Source: Bin34 sp965219935 (GTDB lineage Bacteria > Chloroflexota > Anaerolineae > Caldilineales > Caldilineaceae). Taken from it: DNA of 64,000 nucleotides. The stretch is taken from contig CBDCOU010000003.1 in assembly GCA_965219935.1 (NCBI GenBank), forward strand, positions 124,001-188,000. Direction: 5' to 3'. A model generated the notes under the pieces. It searched no databases. It saw only the letters and a list, made by a program, of their open reading frames with translations, and had not been told where the DNA came from. Shown one piece after another: positions 17,491 to 26,672 of the stretch. A program made the position numbers and the translations under genes. The stretch's first letter is position 1. The number at the start of each line of letters is the position of its first letter.

Positions 17491-17979
17491 GACATGCCTT
17501 CCGGAGACAAGGTTTGCAGTTTCAATGTCGCCGTAAACAACGTATACAACGATCGGTCGGGGGAGCGCAGGACTGACACCACCTGGTTCAGGGTTTCGGT
17601 CTTCGGTCGCCAGGCTGAGCCTTGCGGCAGGTACTTGAGCCGGGGCCGCCAGGTCCTGGTGACGGGCCGCGTGAAGTCGAACGCCTTTATGGGCCAGGAT
17701 GGTCAGCCGCGTGCATCGTTGGATGTGCGCGCCAATACCGTACAGTTTCTGGGTGGCCGCGACGACCAGGCCGGAGGTGATTGGGGCGGCGGTTCCGGTG
17801 GCGGTTATGGCGGGAGCAGCAGTTCCGGTGGCGACTGGAACAGCGGCTCCGGCGGTGGCGGTTGGCAAGGCGGGAACCAAAGCGGCGGCGATTGGCGCAG
17901 CCGGGATGCCGGAGGTGCGTCCGGCGACGGCGGCGCATCCGGTTCCGACATCGATGACGGGCAGGACGTTCCGTTCTGA
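17491..17979 (+). CDS. ssb: ssb, 3' exon
   Basis: The remaining 162 codons of SSB. It has the OB-fold strands CSFNVAVNN, TTWFRVSVFGRQAE and VLVTGRVKSNAF. A long glycine/serine/tryptophan-rich linker of about 60 residues follows, then the acidic C-terminal tip DIDDGQDVPF that recruits partner proteins. An ATG at 17494 is the second codon of this exon, but starting there would drop the first OB strand, and no ribosome-binding site precedes it. SSB coats single-stranded DNA in replication and repair and is essential in bacteria; I see only this one copy in the window. Confidence 0.92.
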   Translation, partial: DMPSGDKVCSFNVAVNNVYNDRSGERRTDTTWFRVSVFGRQAEPCGRYLSRGRQVLVTGRVKSNAFMGQDGQPRASLDVRANTVQFLGGRDDQAGGDWGGGSGGGYGGSSSSGGDWNSGSGGGGWQGGNQSGGDWRSRDAGGASGDGGASGSDIDDGQDVPF

Positions 17980-18353
17980 TCCGGGTTCTCTTGGGACAGG
18001 CCCCGCGACCCTTGATGGTGTCCGCATCCGCGAAGGTTGTGGACACCATCAGAAGTTAGCGGTTGTCACCGCGAGGAATTGACCGACCGCGGAGACGCAA
18101 CCGGATCTTCTGACACTGACGCGGCAATGCTGGATAGGGTCTTGACCTAATGTGCAAGATGAAATCCAACAAGGTCCATTGCCTCCACCAGAGGTTCCCG
18201 ACCGCTGCGGTGGTTGCCTTGCCCCTTGTATTGGTGTCTAGCCTGTGCATGTCCGGAGTACTGCTCAGACTGCGAACACTCCACCCAAGGCATGGTCGCT
18301 GAGTACAATGTGCCGAAACTGCAAGTCTGTGGCTTGTTGAAAGCGAGTGGGGC
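17980..18353. other. Intergenic region after ssb
   Basis: About 370 bases without a supportable gene. It contains the inverted repeat at 18014-18050 and a TACAAT at 18304-18309 that could be a -10 element for the short coiled-coil frame starting at 18354. Confidence 0.4.
18014..18050 (+). terminator. 10-bp perfect inverted repeat after ssb
   Basis: GATGGTGTCC (18014-18023) and GGACACCATC (18041-18050) form a perfect 10-bp stem with a 17-base loop, 35 bases after the ssb stop. There is no T-tract, so intrinsic termination is uncertain. It could instead stabilise the ssb 3' end. Confidence 0.4.
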
Positions 18354-18696
18354 ATGTACGAAGAGCTGGACAACATGAACGAGCGGCTGGCCCGCCTGGA
18401 ATTGGTCGCGGAGCTGGTGCCGGATATGTTGAAGTCGACTCGGTCAGTGCTGAAGGTGCTGGGCGACATGGCCGTGGCTGTGGACAATCTGGCGGCTGGA
18501 CAGTCTGAAATTGCGTCGCGGGTGGGCGAGGTCGCGGTACGGGTGGGCGACCTTCAGCAGGCCATCGAAGACACCAAGTAGACCAAGTTAGACGCTCAAG
18601 GAGACGCGGGACCAGATCCTCGAAGGCATTCAAGATCTGGAAATCCACGTGGCCACCATCGAAGAGCGGCTGGCCACGTTGGAGGACGAACTCTGA
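18354..18696 (+). pseudogene. Short coiled-coil protein gene, broken
   Basis: The frame from the ATG at 18354 encodes 75 residues of heptad-like sequence (NERLARLELVAELVPDMLK ... RVGDLQQAIEDTK) and stops at 18579-18581. A second frame, shifted by one base, continues the same style from about 18592 (TLKETRDQILEGIQDLEIHV ... EERLATLEDEL) to a stop at 18694-18696. The two halves would make one coiled-coil protein of about 110 residues if the stop and frameshift were undone. The family is not recognised. The first half alone may still be expressed. Confidence 0.4.
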
Positions 18697-18964
18697 GCGT
18701 TGGGGGCACCTGCAAGGTTCACGACCCACTGGGTCGCCTCCAGTCCTGATGCCGCCGTACTAAGAGAATGCCCGTTCCGGGGTGGCGGAATGGATCCTTT
18801 CGTTGGCGAAACGGATCTTGGACTTGGCGGAGCGGCAACCATATGCCGAGGTGCGCGGGCAGGTTCAGTTTCATCGTGCTGAACCTACCGGCACCGTCAC
18901 GGCCGGTGGCAATGGACGGATCCGGAAGCCTGAGACCGAGAAACCCGCGTCCTGACGGGCTGTC

Positions 18965-21900
18965 TCAATTGCAGACAGCGTCGGTGGCAATATCCGGTGC
19001 CAGGGATCGAATCCAATCCACCCCCGAGCTGGTCCCGGCCCGCTGGAACCTGCAGTAGGCGTCCTGAAAATCGACGCGGGCAAGGTCCGTCTGCCCCAAC
19101 GCGGAGCGGATGAGGCCTCGTTCCCCGTAATAGCTGGCATCACCGGGATCGAGCTGGATGGCCATGTCGATGTCGCTCAGGGCCTGCGGCAACTGCCCAA
19201 GTTCCTTGTAGGTGGCACTGCGCCGGGAGAAGGCGTGGGTGAAATTCGGGTTCAGCCGCACGGCTCTGCTGTAGTCGTCCAGGGCGGCCAGCGGTTCCTT
19301 TAGGTCGCGCAAGGTGTTGGCCCGGTAATAGAGGGCAAAGTACGCGTTGGGCATCAGGTCCAGTGTTGTGTTGAAGTCGGCCAGGGCTGCTTCCGATTCC
19401 CCAAGGAAGCGGTAGACCAGTCCCCGATCGCAGTAGGTGCGGGCGGCCTCGGGATTGAGTTCGAGGGCCTCATCAAAATCGGCCAGGGCCTCGTCGAACA
19501 GTCCCATGTACAGAAAGACCTGCCCGCGCTGACCGAAGGCATCAGCCTCGGTGGGATTCAGCCGGATCGCCTCGTTGAAGTCGGCCAGGGCCTTCGTGTG
19601 TTTCACCAACGCCCACCAGGCACTGCCGCGGCCATGGAAAGCGCTTGCGTAGTCGGGTTCCAGTTCCAGCGCGGATGTGAAGTCGGTGATGGCGTTCCGG
19701 TAGCGGCGCACCGACAGCTTGACGAACGCCCGGTCGTGGAAGACGGCGGCATTGTGCGGATCCAACCGCACGGCTTCGTCGAGGTCGGCAAGGGCCGCGT
19801 TGGGTATTTGCAACCCCTGTTGCACCATGCCCCGGTCGTGGAACGCGGCGGCATTGGCGGGATCCAATCGGATGACTTCGGTCAAATCGCTTAGTGCCGA
19901 TTCCAGGTTGCCCAGGGCTTGATGGGCGCGGGCCCGGCTGTGCAGGGCCGGGACATGATCCGCAGTCAGTTGCAGGGCTGCGGTGAAGTCCTCCACGGCT
20001 TCCCGGGTCAGACCCAGGACAATCTTGACCGCACCCCGGTTGTAGTACAGGAGTGTCTCTTCAATCCCCAATCGAACCGCCCGGTCGTAGTCCTGCAGGG
20101 CTTCTTCGGGGTTGTCCAGCGTCTTGTGAACATTGCCCCTTGTGTAATAGGCGGTGGCTTCCTGGGGTGACAGTTCGAGCAACGCATCGAGGTCGCTCAA
20201 CGCCTCCGGAAGCCGGGCATTCTCAAGATGGATGGCGCTGCGGTTTCGATAGGCCGCCGCCAAGTCCGGATCCAGGCGCAATGCCTCGGTGTAGTCGACC
20301 AGCGCCCGCGCGGTGTCTCCCTGCTCCTGGCGCAGAATGCCCCGGTTGAGCCAGGCTTGGACATGGGCCGGGTCGAGCCGGATGACCATGGCCAGGTCGC
20401 TCAGGGCCGGCCCTGGCAGTTCCAGGGCTGTCAGGACTTCAGAACGGCGGAACCAGGCGGCGGCTAGTTCGGGATCCAAACGGATGGCCGCGGTGTAGTC
20501 CTGGAGTGCCTCCGCGAGCCTGTCGAACTGCTGGAGGACTTGTCCCCTCCGGAAATAGGCTTCGGTATAGTCCGGATCCAGCCGGATGGCTGCGTGGTAG
20601 TCGTCCAAGGCCGCTCCGAGGAATCCCAACGCTTCGCGGGCTTGGCCGCGATGGTGATGGAGGATGGCTTGGCCGGGAGCCAACCGGTCCACTGCGTCGA
20701 AATCGTCCAGCGCATCCTGAGGACGGTCGAGTTCCAGGAACACCAGGCCGCGGTTGTATAGGGCTTCCGTGTGTTCGGGTTCCAACCGCAACGCCTCGTC
20801 GAAGTCGTGCCGTGCATCATCCGGATTGCCCAGGGCGGCTTGGACTTCACCTCGGTGGTTGTGGGCATCGGCATGGTCGGGCTGAATCCGGATGGCCTCC
20901 GTGAAGTCGGCCGCCGCCTCTTCCAACTGTCGGAACTGAAGGTGGCGGATGAGACCGCGCTGGTAGTGGGCTTCGAAGAGATCCGGGTCCAGGCGGATGG
21001 CTTCGCCGAAGTCCTGAACGGCTTCTATGTACTGTTGAAGGTCCAAGTGCAGTCTGGCCCGGTTGAGATAGGCTGCCAGGAAGTCGGGGTCGAGGCGGAT
21101 TGCCGCCGCGAAGTCGGCCAAGGCATCCTCTAGGCGTCCCAGACCCGTCTTCACATTGGCGCGGTCGTGATAGGCAGCGGCGAAATCGGGCTCCAGACGA
21201 ATCGCCTGGTCAAAGTCGCGCAACGCATCCTGCAGGCGGCCCAGTTGCTGCTGCAGAACTCCCCGATCGTAAAAAACCGGTGCCTGGTTGGGATCGAGCT
21301 CAATCGCTTCGCTGAAGTCGGCTACGGCATCCCGCGGGCGGCCCAGCTGGTCGTAGACGCTGGCCCGGTAGATGTAGGTAAGCGGTTCGTTGGGTTCCAG
21401 TTCGATGGCGCGCGAGTAGTCGCTCACGGCTTCCTGCAGGAGTCCTGTTGTCTGGTATGCCGTGCCCCGGTTGCGGAACGCCAGCCCGAAGTCCGGCTGC
21501 AACCGGATGGCGGCGTCAAAGTCGGCCAGGGCTTCCATGGCCTTGCCCAATTGCAACAGGATCGTGCCCCGGCTGTTGTAGGCAACGGCGAAGTCGGGAT
21601 TCAGTGCCAGTGCCTGGTTGAAGTCGTCCCAGGCCCGCTGTATCTGTTCCAGTTTCAGATATACGGTGCCGCGGTTGTGGAAGGCGTCGGCCATGTCTGG
21701 GGCGAGACGTACGGCCTCATTCAGGTCGTCCATGGCTTCCTGGTAACGCTGCAGGCTCTCCAGGGCTGCCCCCCGTGCGTTGTAGGCCGGCGCAAACAAG
21801 GGCCTGTAGAGGATGGACTGGCCAAAGTCCTCAACGGCTTGTTGGGCCTGGCCCAGATCCCGGAAGACCTGGCCGCGGTTGTAGTAGGCAATCGCAGATC

Positions 21901-24900
21901 TGGGAGCCAGTTGAATGGCCTGCGTAAAGTCGCGGAGGGCAAGCAGCGTATACCCAAGCTGCTCGTTGAGCTCCCCGCGGCCGATGAGTGTGGCGGCATC
22001 GTCGGGACTGAGTCGCAGGGCTTCGTCGTAGTTGCTGATCGCCTGCAACGGCTGGCCCAGCTCGCGGTACACATGGCCGCGGAGCCGGTGCGCTTCGGCC
22101 AGCTGGGGATCCAGAAGGATGGCCTGATCCAGGTCCGCCAACGCTTCGGCCAACTGGCCCAGATGCCATCGGACGCGCCCCCTGGCACTCAGTGCCCACG
22201 TCAACTCCGGATTGAAGTGGAGGGCCTGGCTGTACCCGGATACCGCCTCCGGATACCTGCCTGCCAGTTCATACGCCCATCCTTGTGCGAGCGCGCTGGT
22301 GGCGGATATGGACCGGAACATGCCGACCAGCCGTGGAGCGGGTTGTAGTTGCAGCGGTTGATCCGACGCGGCCAGTGGACCAATCAGGGAACCGGCTTCA
22401 CCGGCCTGCCGGCCGATGTCCTCGACCAGGCGCGGAGGCGCGCCCAGAACCTGGGCCAGTTCCGCACTCCAACGTTCAACCTGCGGTTGCGGTCCGTCTC
22501 CAAAATCGAGTGCCGCCATCGCTTCGGTGCCGGAGGCGATGGCCTGGACGGTGCGCCCGGCGGTTCCCAATGGGCCTGCCACCAGGCGGGCAACCCCTTC
22601 ACCCGATCCCGCATAGGCCAGAAGCGGCGCTTGTTGCGCAGCGAGTTCCAGTTGGATCAGAGCCGTGTTGAGCCGCAGCATGTGCGTCTGCGCGCGCCCG
22701 AGGAAGTCGAAGGCCGCCACCAGTTGCGGGTCCAGATCGATGGTGGCTGCTCCTGCACCAGGCACCCCCGGTACCAGGCCGGTCAGTTGGTTGGCCCATC
22801 CTTCCAGTTGTGCGGCCGAGCCGACCAGCACCCGGAATTGGTCGACAGCCGGTGCCGAGGTCCGGTTTAGGAGTTCGGTGACTTCCAGGAACTGCAGCAG
22901 GTCGGAGGCCGCGTTGAGTTGCACGACAGCATCGACCAGTTCGGGGGTGTGTTGCAAGGCTAGGTCCACACCGGACAAGGCATCGTACAGTCCTTGCGCT
23001 CCCAGTGCGGTGCCAAACAACATGCCGGCGAGGGCAGTGACTGGCAGTTCAAGATCCAATTCCGGCCCCATGGTGGAGACGGCACCGGGCAACAGGTCCG
23101 CGGCCCATGCCTGCATCAAGGGGACCGTGCGGGCCAGGGCCTGTTGCTGTTCGGGAGCCAGCACGAGCACCTGGTGCAGGATATCCAGTGCCTCCAAGGA
23201 CAGCGCCGGCTCGACCCCTGCATCGATTTGGGAGGCGATGTAGGCAGTCAGACCGGACGTGCCTTGAAGTGCCCGGTCCACTCCGCTCAAGGTCGCATCC
23301 AACTGTTGCACTTGCGGTTCCGCCTGGCTCAGCAACGCGGCAAGGGCAGCGGCCTGCGGTTCGAGATCCAAGGCCGGGGCCGTGGCGGGCATGGCTGCGG
23401 GGAACAGGGTTGAGGTCTCGGCAACCCAGGCCCCCATCAGGGATGCCGTGCGGGCCAGGGTCTGTTGCTGTTCGGGATCCAGCACGAGCACCTGGTGCAG
23501 GACGTTCAGGGCCTCCAAGGCCGGTACAGGATCAACGCCTGCATCAATTTGGGAGGCAATGAGGGTGGCCAGCCCGGGGACACGTTGCAAAGCCTGGTCA
23601 ACATTGGGCAAGGCATCGTTCAATCCTTGCACTCCCAATGCGGTGCCAATCAACATGCCGGCGAGGGCAGTGACTTGCGGTTCAAGATCCAATTCCGGCC
23701 CCATGGTGGAGGCGGCACCGGGCAACAGGTCCGCGGCCCATGCCTGCATCAAGGGGGCCGTGCGGGCCAGGGCCTGTTGCTGTTCGGGAGCCAGCACGAG
23801 CACCTGGTGCAGGATATCCAGTGCCTCCAAGGACAGCGCCGGATCGACCCCTGCATCGATTTGGGAGGCGAGGAGTGCAGCCAGCGCGGGAGCGTTCCGG
23901 AGAGCTTGGTCAACCCCGCTCAAGGTCGCATCCAACTGTTGCACTTGTGGTTCCGCCTGGCTCAGCAACGCGGCGAGGGCGGTGACCTGCGGTTCGAGAT
24001 CCAAGGCCGGGGCCGTGGCGGGCATGGCTGCGGGGAACAGGGTTGAGGTCTCGGCAATCCAGGCTCCCATCAGGGATGCCGTGCGGGCCAGGGTCTGTTG
24101 CTGTTCGGGATCCAGCACGAGCACCTGGTGCAGGACGTTCAGGGCCTCCAAGGCCGGTACGGGATCGACGCCTGCATCAATTTGGGAGGCAATGAGGGTG
24201 GCCAGCCCGGGGACACGTTGCAAAGCCTGGTCAACATCGGGCAAGGCTGAATCCAACTGTAGCACTTGGGGTTCCGCCTGGTTCAGTAACGCGACGAGGG
24301 CGGCGACCTGCGGTTCGAGATCCAGTGCCGGAGCCGCGGTGGAGCCGGATTCGGGGAACGCAGTCGAGGCTTCGGCAACCCAGGCCTGAAGCAAGGGGAC
24401 GGCGCGGGCCAGGGCCTGCTGCTGTTCGGGATCCAGCACAAGCACCTGGTGCAGGACGTTCAGGGTTTCCAAGGATTGTGCCGGATCGATCCCTGCATCG
24501 ATTTGGGAGGCGAGGAGTGCAGCCAGCGCAGGAGCGTTCCGGAGAGCCTGGTCAACCCCGGTCAAGACAGAATCCAGTTGTTGCGCTTGCGGTTCCGCCT
24601 GGCTCAGCAGCGCGGCAAGGACGGCGACCTGCGGTTCGAGATCCAAAGCCGGGGCCGTGGCGGGCATGGCTGCGGGGAACAGGGTTGAGGCCTCGACAAC
24701 CCTGGCCTGCATCAGCATGACGGCATGGGCCAGGGATTGCTGCTGTTCGGGGTCCAGTTCGAGCAACTGGTTCAGGAGGTTCAACCCCTCCAAGGACAGT
24801 GACGGATTGACGCCTGCATCGGCTTGGGCAACGATGAAATCCGCCAACTCGGGAGCATTCCGGAAAGCCTGGTCGAAGCCCATCAAGGCGGAACTTAGCT

Positions 24901-26287
24901 CCTGCAGCTCCAGTTCCACCTGGTTAAGCAATCCCGCAAGCGTGTCGATTTGGGGATCAAGGTGGGCAACCGACCTGAAGTCCATGACGGCTTCGGGATA
25001 CAGGCTCGATGCCTGGATGGCCCATGACTGAACCAAGGCCGTTGCGTGGACGATGGCCTGTTGCTGGTCGGGTTGCAGCACCAAGGCCCTGTTCAATTCG
25101 TCCAAGGTGCCCGACAGTTGCATCAAGGCAACGGATGCACGTTCCCGTTGGCCAATGGCATCGGCCAATTCGGGAGCTAGTTGGAAAGTCTCTTCCACTA
25201 GGCGGCGGGTTTGTCCAACCTGTCCGCTGCTGCGGGCAATCCGCCCCATGATGTCAAGTGCAGCCGCAACCGGGACGTCCACTTGCTGTACGTGATCGGT
25301 ATCGGTGGCAGTCTCCAGGCCTGTTGTCGCTTGTTGCACTTGCAACAGAAGCGCGGCTCCGTGGCCCGGCACGGCTTCCAGGAACGGCCCTACCTGATCA
25401 AGGTTGGTCCGTTGGACATCCAAGGCTCCCAAGGACTGCGCCAGGGATTCCACGAACTCGGTTCCCATGCTGGTCGCGCCGGCGATGTCCTCCGTTCCCA
25501 ACTGTCCGGCTTGCAGGAACGCGGTCAATGCCGCGTTGAACTGTGCCAATGTTGTTTCGGTGCCTGCCATGAACTCCAGCGCTGCCAGCATGTACGGAGC
25601 CAGATCCAGGGTCGGTGAATGGCCCGAGGTCGCGGAACCGGCGAACGGGCTTCCCAGAGCCGCTACCCAGTCCTGAAATGCCTCCACACTTAACGCGAAA
25701 GACTGTAGATATGGGGTGGGATCGAGCAGATACTCGACATCGTTGGACCCATCCGGAGTGGGGAGCGAATTCAACGATTTGACCAAGCCTGAACGGTCGT
25801 TCAATGAACGCGAAAGGTTTGGTGCGAGCCTTGCGACCCTGTCGAGGTCATCCAACGCCTGGTCGAGTTGGTTGGCGCTGCGCGCCGCGGAGTCCAACAG
25901 ATTCAGGGCAGGTTCCAACTGCACGTCCAACTGAAGGGCTTGCTCATCCTCCGGCTGCGCCTGGTCCGCCAACTGCTGCAGTTGCTCGGTCACTCCGGTG
26001 ACGGCCTGTGCCGGCAGGGCCTGCTGGAGACCGGCCTCAACCCTCCGCGCTTGTTCGAGCTGCGCGTCCAGGGTGGTGATTTGGCCTGCGAATTGTTGCA
26101 GGGTTTGAGGCACCTGTTCCAGGGAAGCGGCCGCGGCGGCTTCCACCGCGGTTTCGACCTGGTTGACATTCGCGCCGGCGAAAGAGGCGGTACACGCGGC
26201 CAGGGATGATGCGCACAACACCAAGGCGGCGACAGTCCCCACGAAAGTCAACGATTGCATGAGCCGCAGGGCACGGCGAATGGTCAT
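18965..26287 (-). CDS. Giant TPR-repeat lipoprotein
   Basis: A 2440-residue predicted lipoprotein. The N-terminus has a hydrophobic signal and an L-A-A-C lipobox with Cys at residue 32. Next comes a long helical region rich in Ala, Gln and Leu. It contains at least six units of about 105-107 residues marked by LDLEPQV...LAALLSQAEP and LHQVLVLDPEQQQALAR. From about residue 1330 to near the end there are roughly 32 TPR units of 34 residues (for example RGRVRWHLGQLAEALADLDQ). It probably sits on the outer face of the membrane and scaffolds protein complexes, but no partner is visible. It follows the LysM gene on the same strand. The start ATG at 26287 lacks a strong ribosome-binding site. Confidence 0.85.
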   Translation of the reverse strand: MTIRRALRLMQSLTFVGTVAALVLCASSLAACTASFAGANVNQVETAVEAAAAASLEQVPQTLQQFAGQITTLDAQLEQARRVEAGLQQALPAQAVTGVTEQLQQLADQAQPEDEQALQLDVQLEPALNLLDSAARSANQLDQALDDLDRVARLAPNLSRSLNDRSGLVKSLNSLPTPDGSNDVEYLLDPTPYLQSFALSVEAFQDWVAALGSPFAGSATSGHSPTLDLAPYMLAALEFMAGTETTLAQFNAALTAFLQAGQLGTEDIAGATSMGTEFVESLAQSLGALDVQRTNLDQVGPFLEAVPGHGAALLLQVQQATTGLETATDTDHVQQVDVPVAAALDIMGRIARSSGQVGQTRRLVEETFQLAPELADAIGQRERASVALMQLSGTLDELNRALVLQPDQQQAIVHATALVQSWAIQASSLYPEAVMDFRSVAHLDPQIDTLAGLLNQVELELQELSSALMGFDQAFRNAPELADFIVAQADAGVNPSLSLEGLNLLNQLLELDPEQQQSLAHAVMLMQARVVEASTLFPAAMPATAPALDLEPQVAVLAALLSQAEPQAQQLDSVLTGVDQALRNAPALAALLASQIDAGIDPAQSLETLNVLHQVLVLDPEQQQALARAVPLLQAWVAEASTAFPESGSTAAPALDLEPQVAALVALLNQAEPQVLQLDSALPDVDQALQRVPGLATLIASQIDAGVDPVPALEALNVLHQVLVLDPEQQQTLARTASLMGAWIAETSTLFPAAMPATAPALDLEPQVTALAALLSQAEPQVQQLDATLSGVDQALRNAPALAALLASQIDAGVDPALSLEALDILHQVLVLAPEQQQALARTAPLMQAWAADLLPGAASTMGPELDLEPQVTALAGMLIGTALGVQGLNDALPNVDQALQRVPGLATLIASQIDAGVDPVPALEALNVLHQVLVLDPEQQQTLARTASLMGAWVAETSTLFPAAMPATAPALDLEPQAAALAALLSQAEPQVQQLDATLSGVDRALQGTSGLTAYIASQIDAGVEPALSLEALDILHQVLVLAPEQQQALARTVPLMQAWAADLLPGAVSTMGPELDLELPVTALAGMLFGTALGAQGLYDALSGVDLALQHTPELVDAVVQLNAASDLLQFLEVTELLNRTSAPAVDQFRVLVGSAAQLEGWANQLTGLVPGVPGAGAATIDLDPQLVAAFDFLGRAQTHMLRLNTALIQLELAAQQAPLLAYAGSGEGVARLVAGPLGTAGRTVQAIASGTEAMAALDFGDGPQPQVERWSAELAQVLGAPPRLVEDIGRQAGEAGSLIGPLAASDQPLQLQPAPRLVGMFRSISATSALAQGWAYELAGRYPEAVSGYSQALHFNPELTWALSARGRVRWHLGQLAEALADLDQAILLDPQLAEAHRLRGHVYRELGQPLQAISNYDEALRLSPDDAATLIGRGELNEQLGYTLLALRDFTQAIQLAPRSAIAYYNRGQVFRDLGQAQQAVEDFGQSILYRPLFAPAYNARGAALESLQRYQEAMDDLNEAVRLAPDMADAFHNRGTVYLKLEQIQRAWDDFNQALALNPDFAVAYNSRGTILLQLGKAMEALADFDAAIRLQPDFGLAFRNRGTAYQTTGLLQEAVSDYSRAIELEPNEPLTYIYRASVYDQLGRPRDAVADFSEAIELDPNQAPVFYDRGVLQQQLGRLQDALRDFDQAIRLEPDFAAAYHDRANVKTGLGRLEDALADFAAAIRLDPDFLAAYLNRARLHLDLQQYIEAVQDFGEAIRLDPDLFEAHYQRGLIRHLQFRQLEEAAADFTEAIRIQPDHADAHNHRGEVQAALGNPDDARHDFDEALRLEPEHTEALYNRGLVFLELDRPQDALDDFDAVDRLAPGQAILHHHRGQAREALGFLGAALDDYHAAIRLDPDYTEAYFRRGQVLQQFDRLAEALQDYTAAIRLDPELAAAWFRRSEVLTALELPGPALSDLAMVIRLDPAHVQAWLNRGILRQEQGDTARALVDYTEALRLDPDLAAAYRNRSAIHLENARLPEALSDLDALLELSPQEATAYYTRGNVHKTLDNPEEALQDYDRAVRLGIEETLLYYNRGAVKIVLGLTREAVEDFTAALQLTADHVPALHSRARAHQALGNLESALSDLTEVIRLDPANAAAFHDRGMVQQGLQIPNAALADLDEAVRLDPHNAAVFHDRAFVKLSVRRYRNAITDFTSALELEPDYASAFHGRGSAWWALVKHTKALADFNEAIRLNPTEADAFGQRGQVFLYMGLFDEALADFDEALELNPEAARTYCDRGLVYRFLGESEAALADFNTTLDLMPNAYFALYYRANTLRDLKEPLAALDDYSRAVRLNPNFTHAFSRRSATYKELGQLPQALSDIDMAIQLDPGDASYYGERGLIRSALGQTDLARVDFQDAYCRFQRAGTSSGVDWIRSLAPDIATDAVCN
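22976..24241 (-). repeat. Two tandem 633-bp units inside the TPR lipoprotein gene
   Basis: Bases 22976-23608 and 23609-24241 are near-identical copies with a period of 633 bases (211 codons). Each holds two of the shorter protein repeats, so this is a higher-order duplication. The anchor sequence caaggcatcgt at 22976 recurs at 23609, and a partial third register begins at 24242. The reading frame is preserved throughout. Confidence 0.8.
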
Positions 26288-26672
26288 GGGGATCTACTTG
26301 CGGATAACCCTGTCAAGGTCCGAGACTGACTTGGGGAGCAGGACGACACCCGATCTTGGTGAGACGGCGGAACAAGGTTCCATTCCGCATTCCTGGCAAG
26401 CCCCGTAAACAGCCTTCAGCAGAATGACCGGACCCTGTCAACCTCACTTCAAACCCGGGATGGGGCACCTGCCCGGAAGTACCCGTGGCAGGCTCCGCAC
26501 AACAGCCAGGGCCCGGGCTCAACGAATATCGCGAGGCAACCGAACCGGGTGCAGCCATCCAATACACATTATCGCATGCCTGCGGCCTTGACCCAACACA
26601 ACTCGGCAAACTGTGGAGGGCGCTGCGACGGTCCGCCAGCCAACCATCCGGACGAATGCCGCCGGGGTGGGC
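26288..26672. other. Gap between LysM gene and TPR gene
   Basis: About 385 bases between two genes on the same strand. No gene, promoter pair or hairpin stands out. The length suggests the TPR gene has its own promoter here. Confidence 0.35.

Noticed and set aside
17494..17979. Independent gene starting at the ATG at 17494
   Set aside because: It would be an SSB missing its first beta strand, with no ribosome-binding site; it is the 3' exon of the split ssb.
22976..24700. Repeat array resembling a CRISPR or satellite
   Set aside because: Units are long, in frame and encode helical protein repeats of the TPR lipoprotein; there are no spacer-repeat units.
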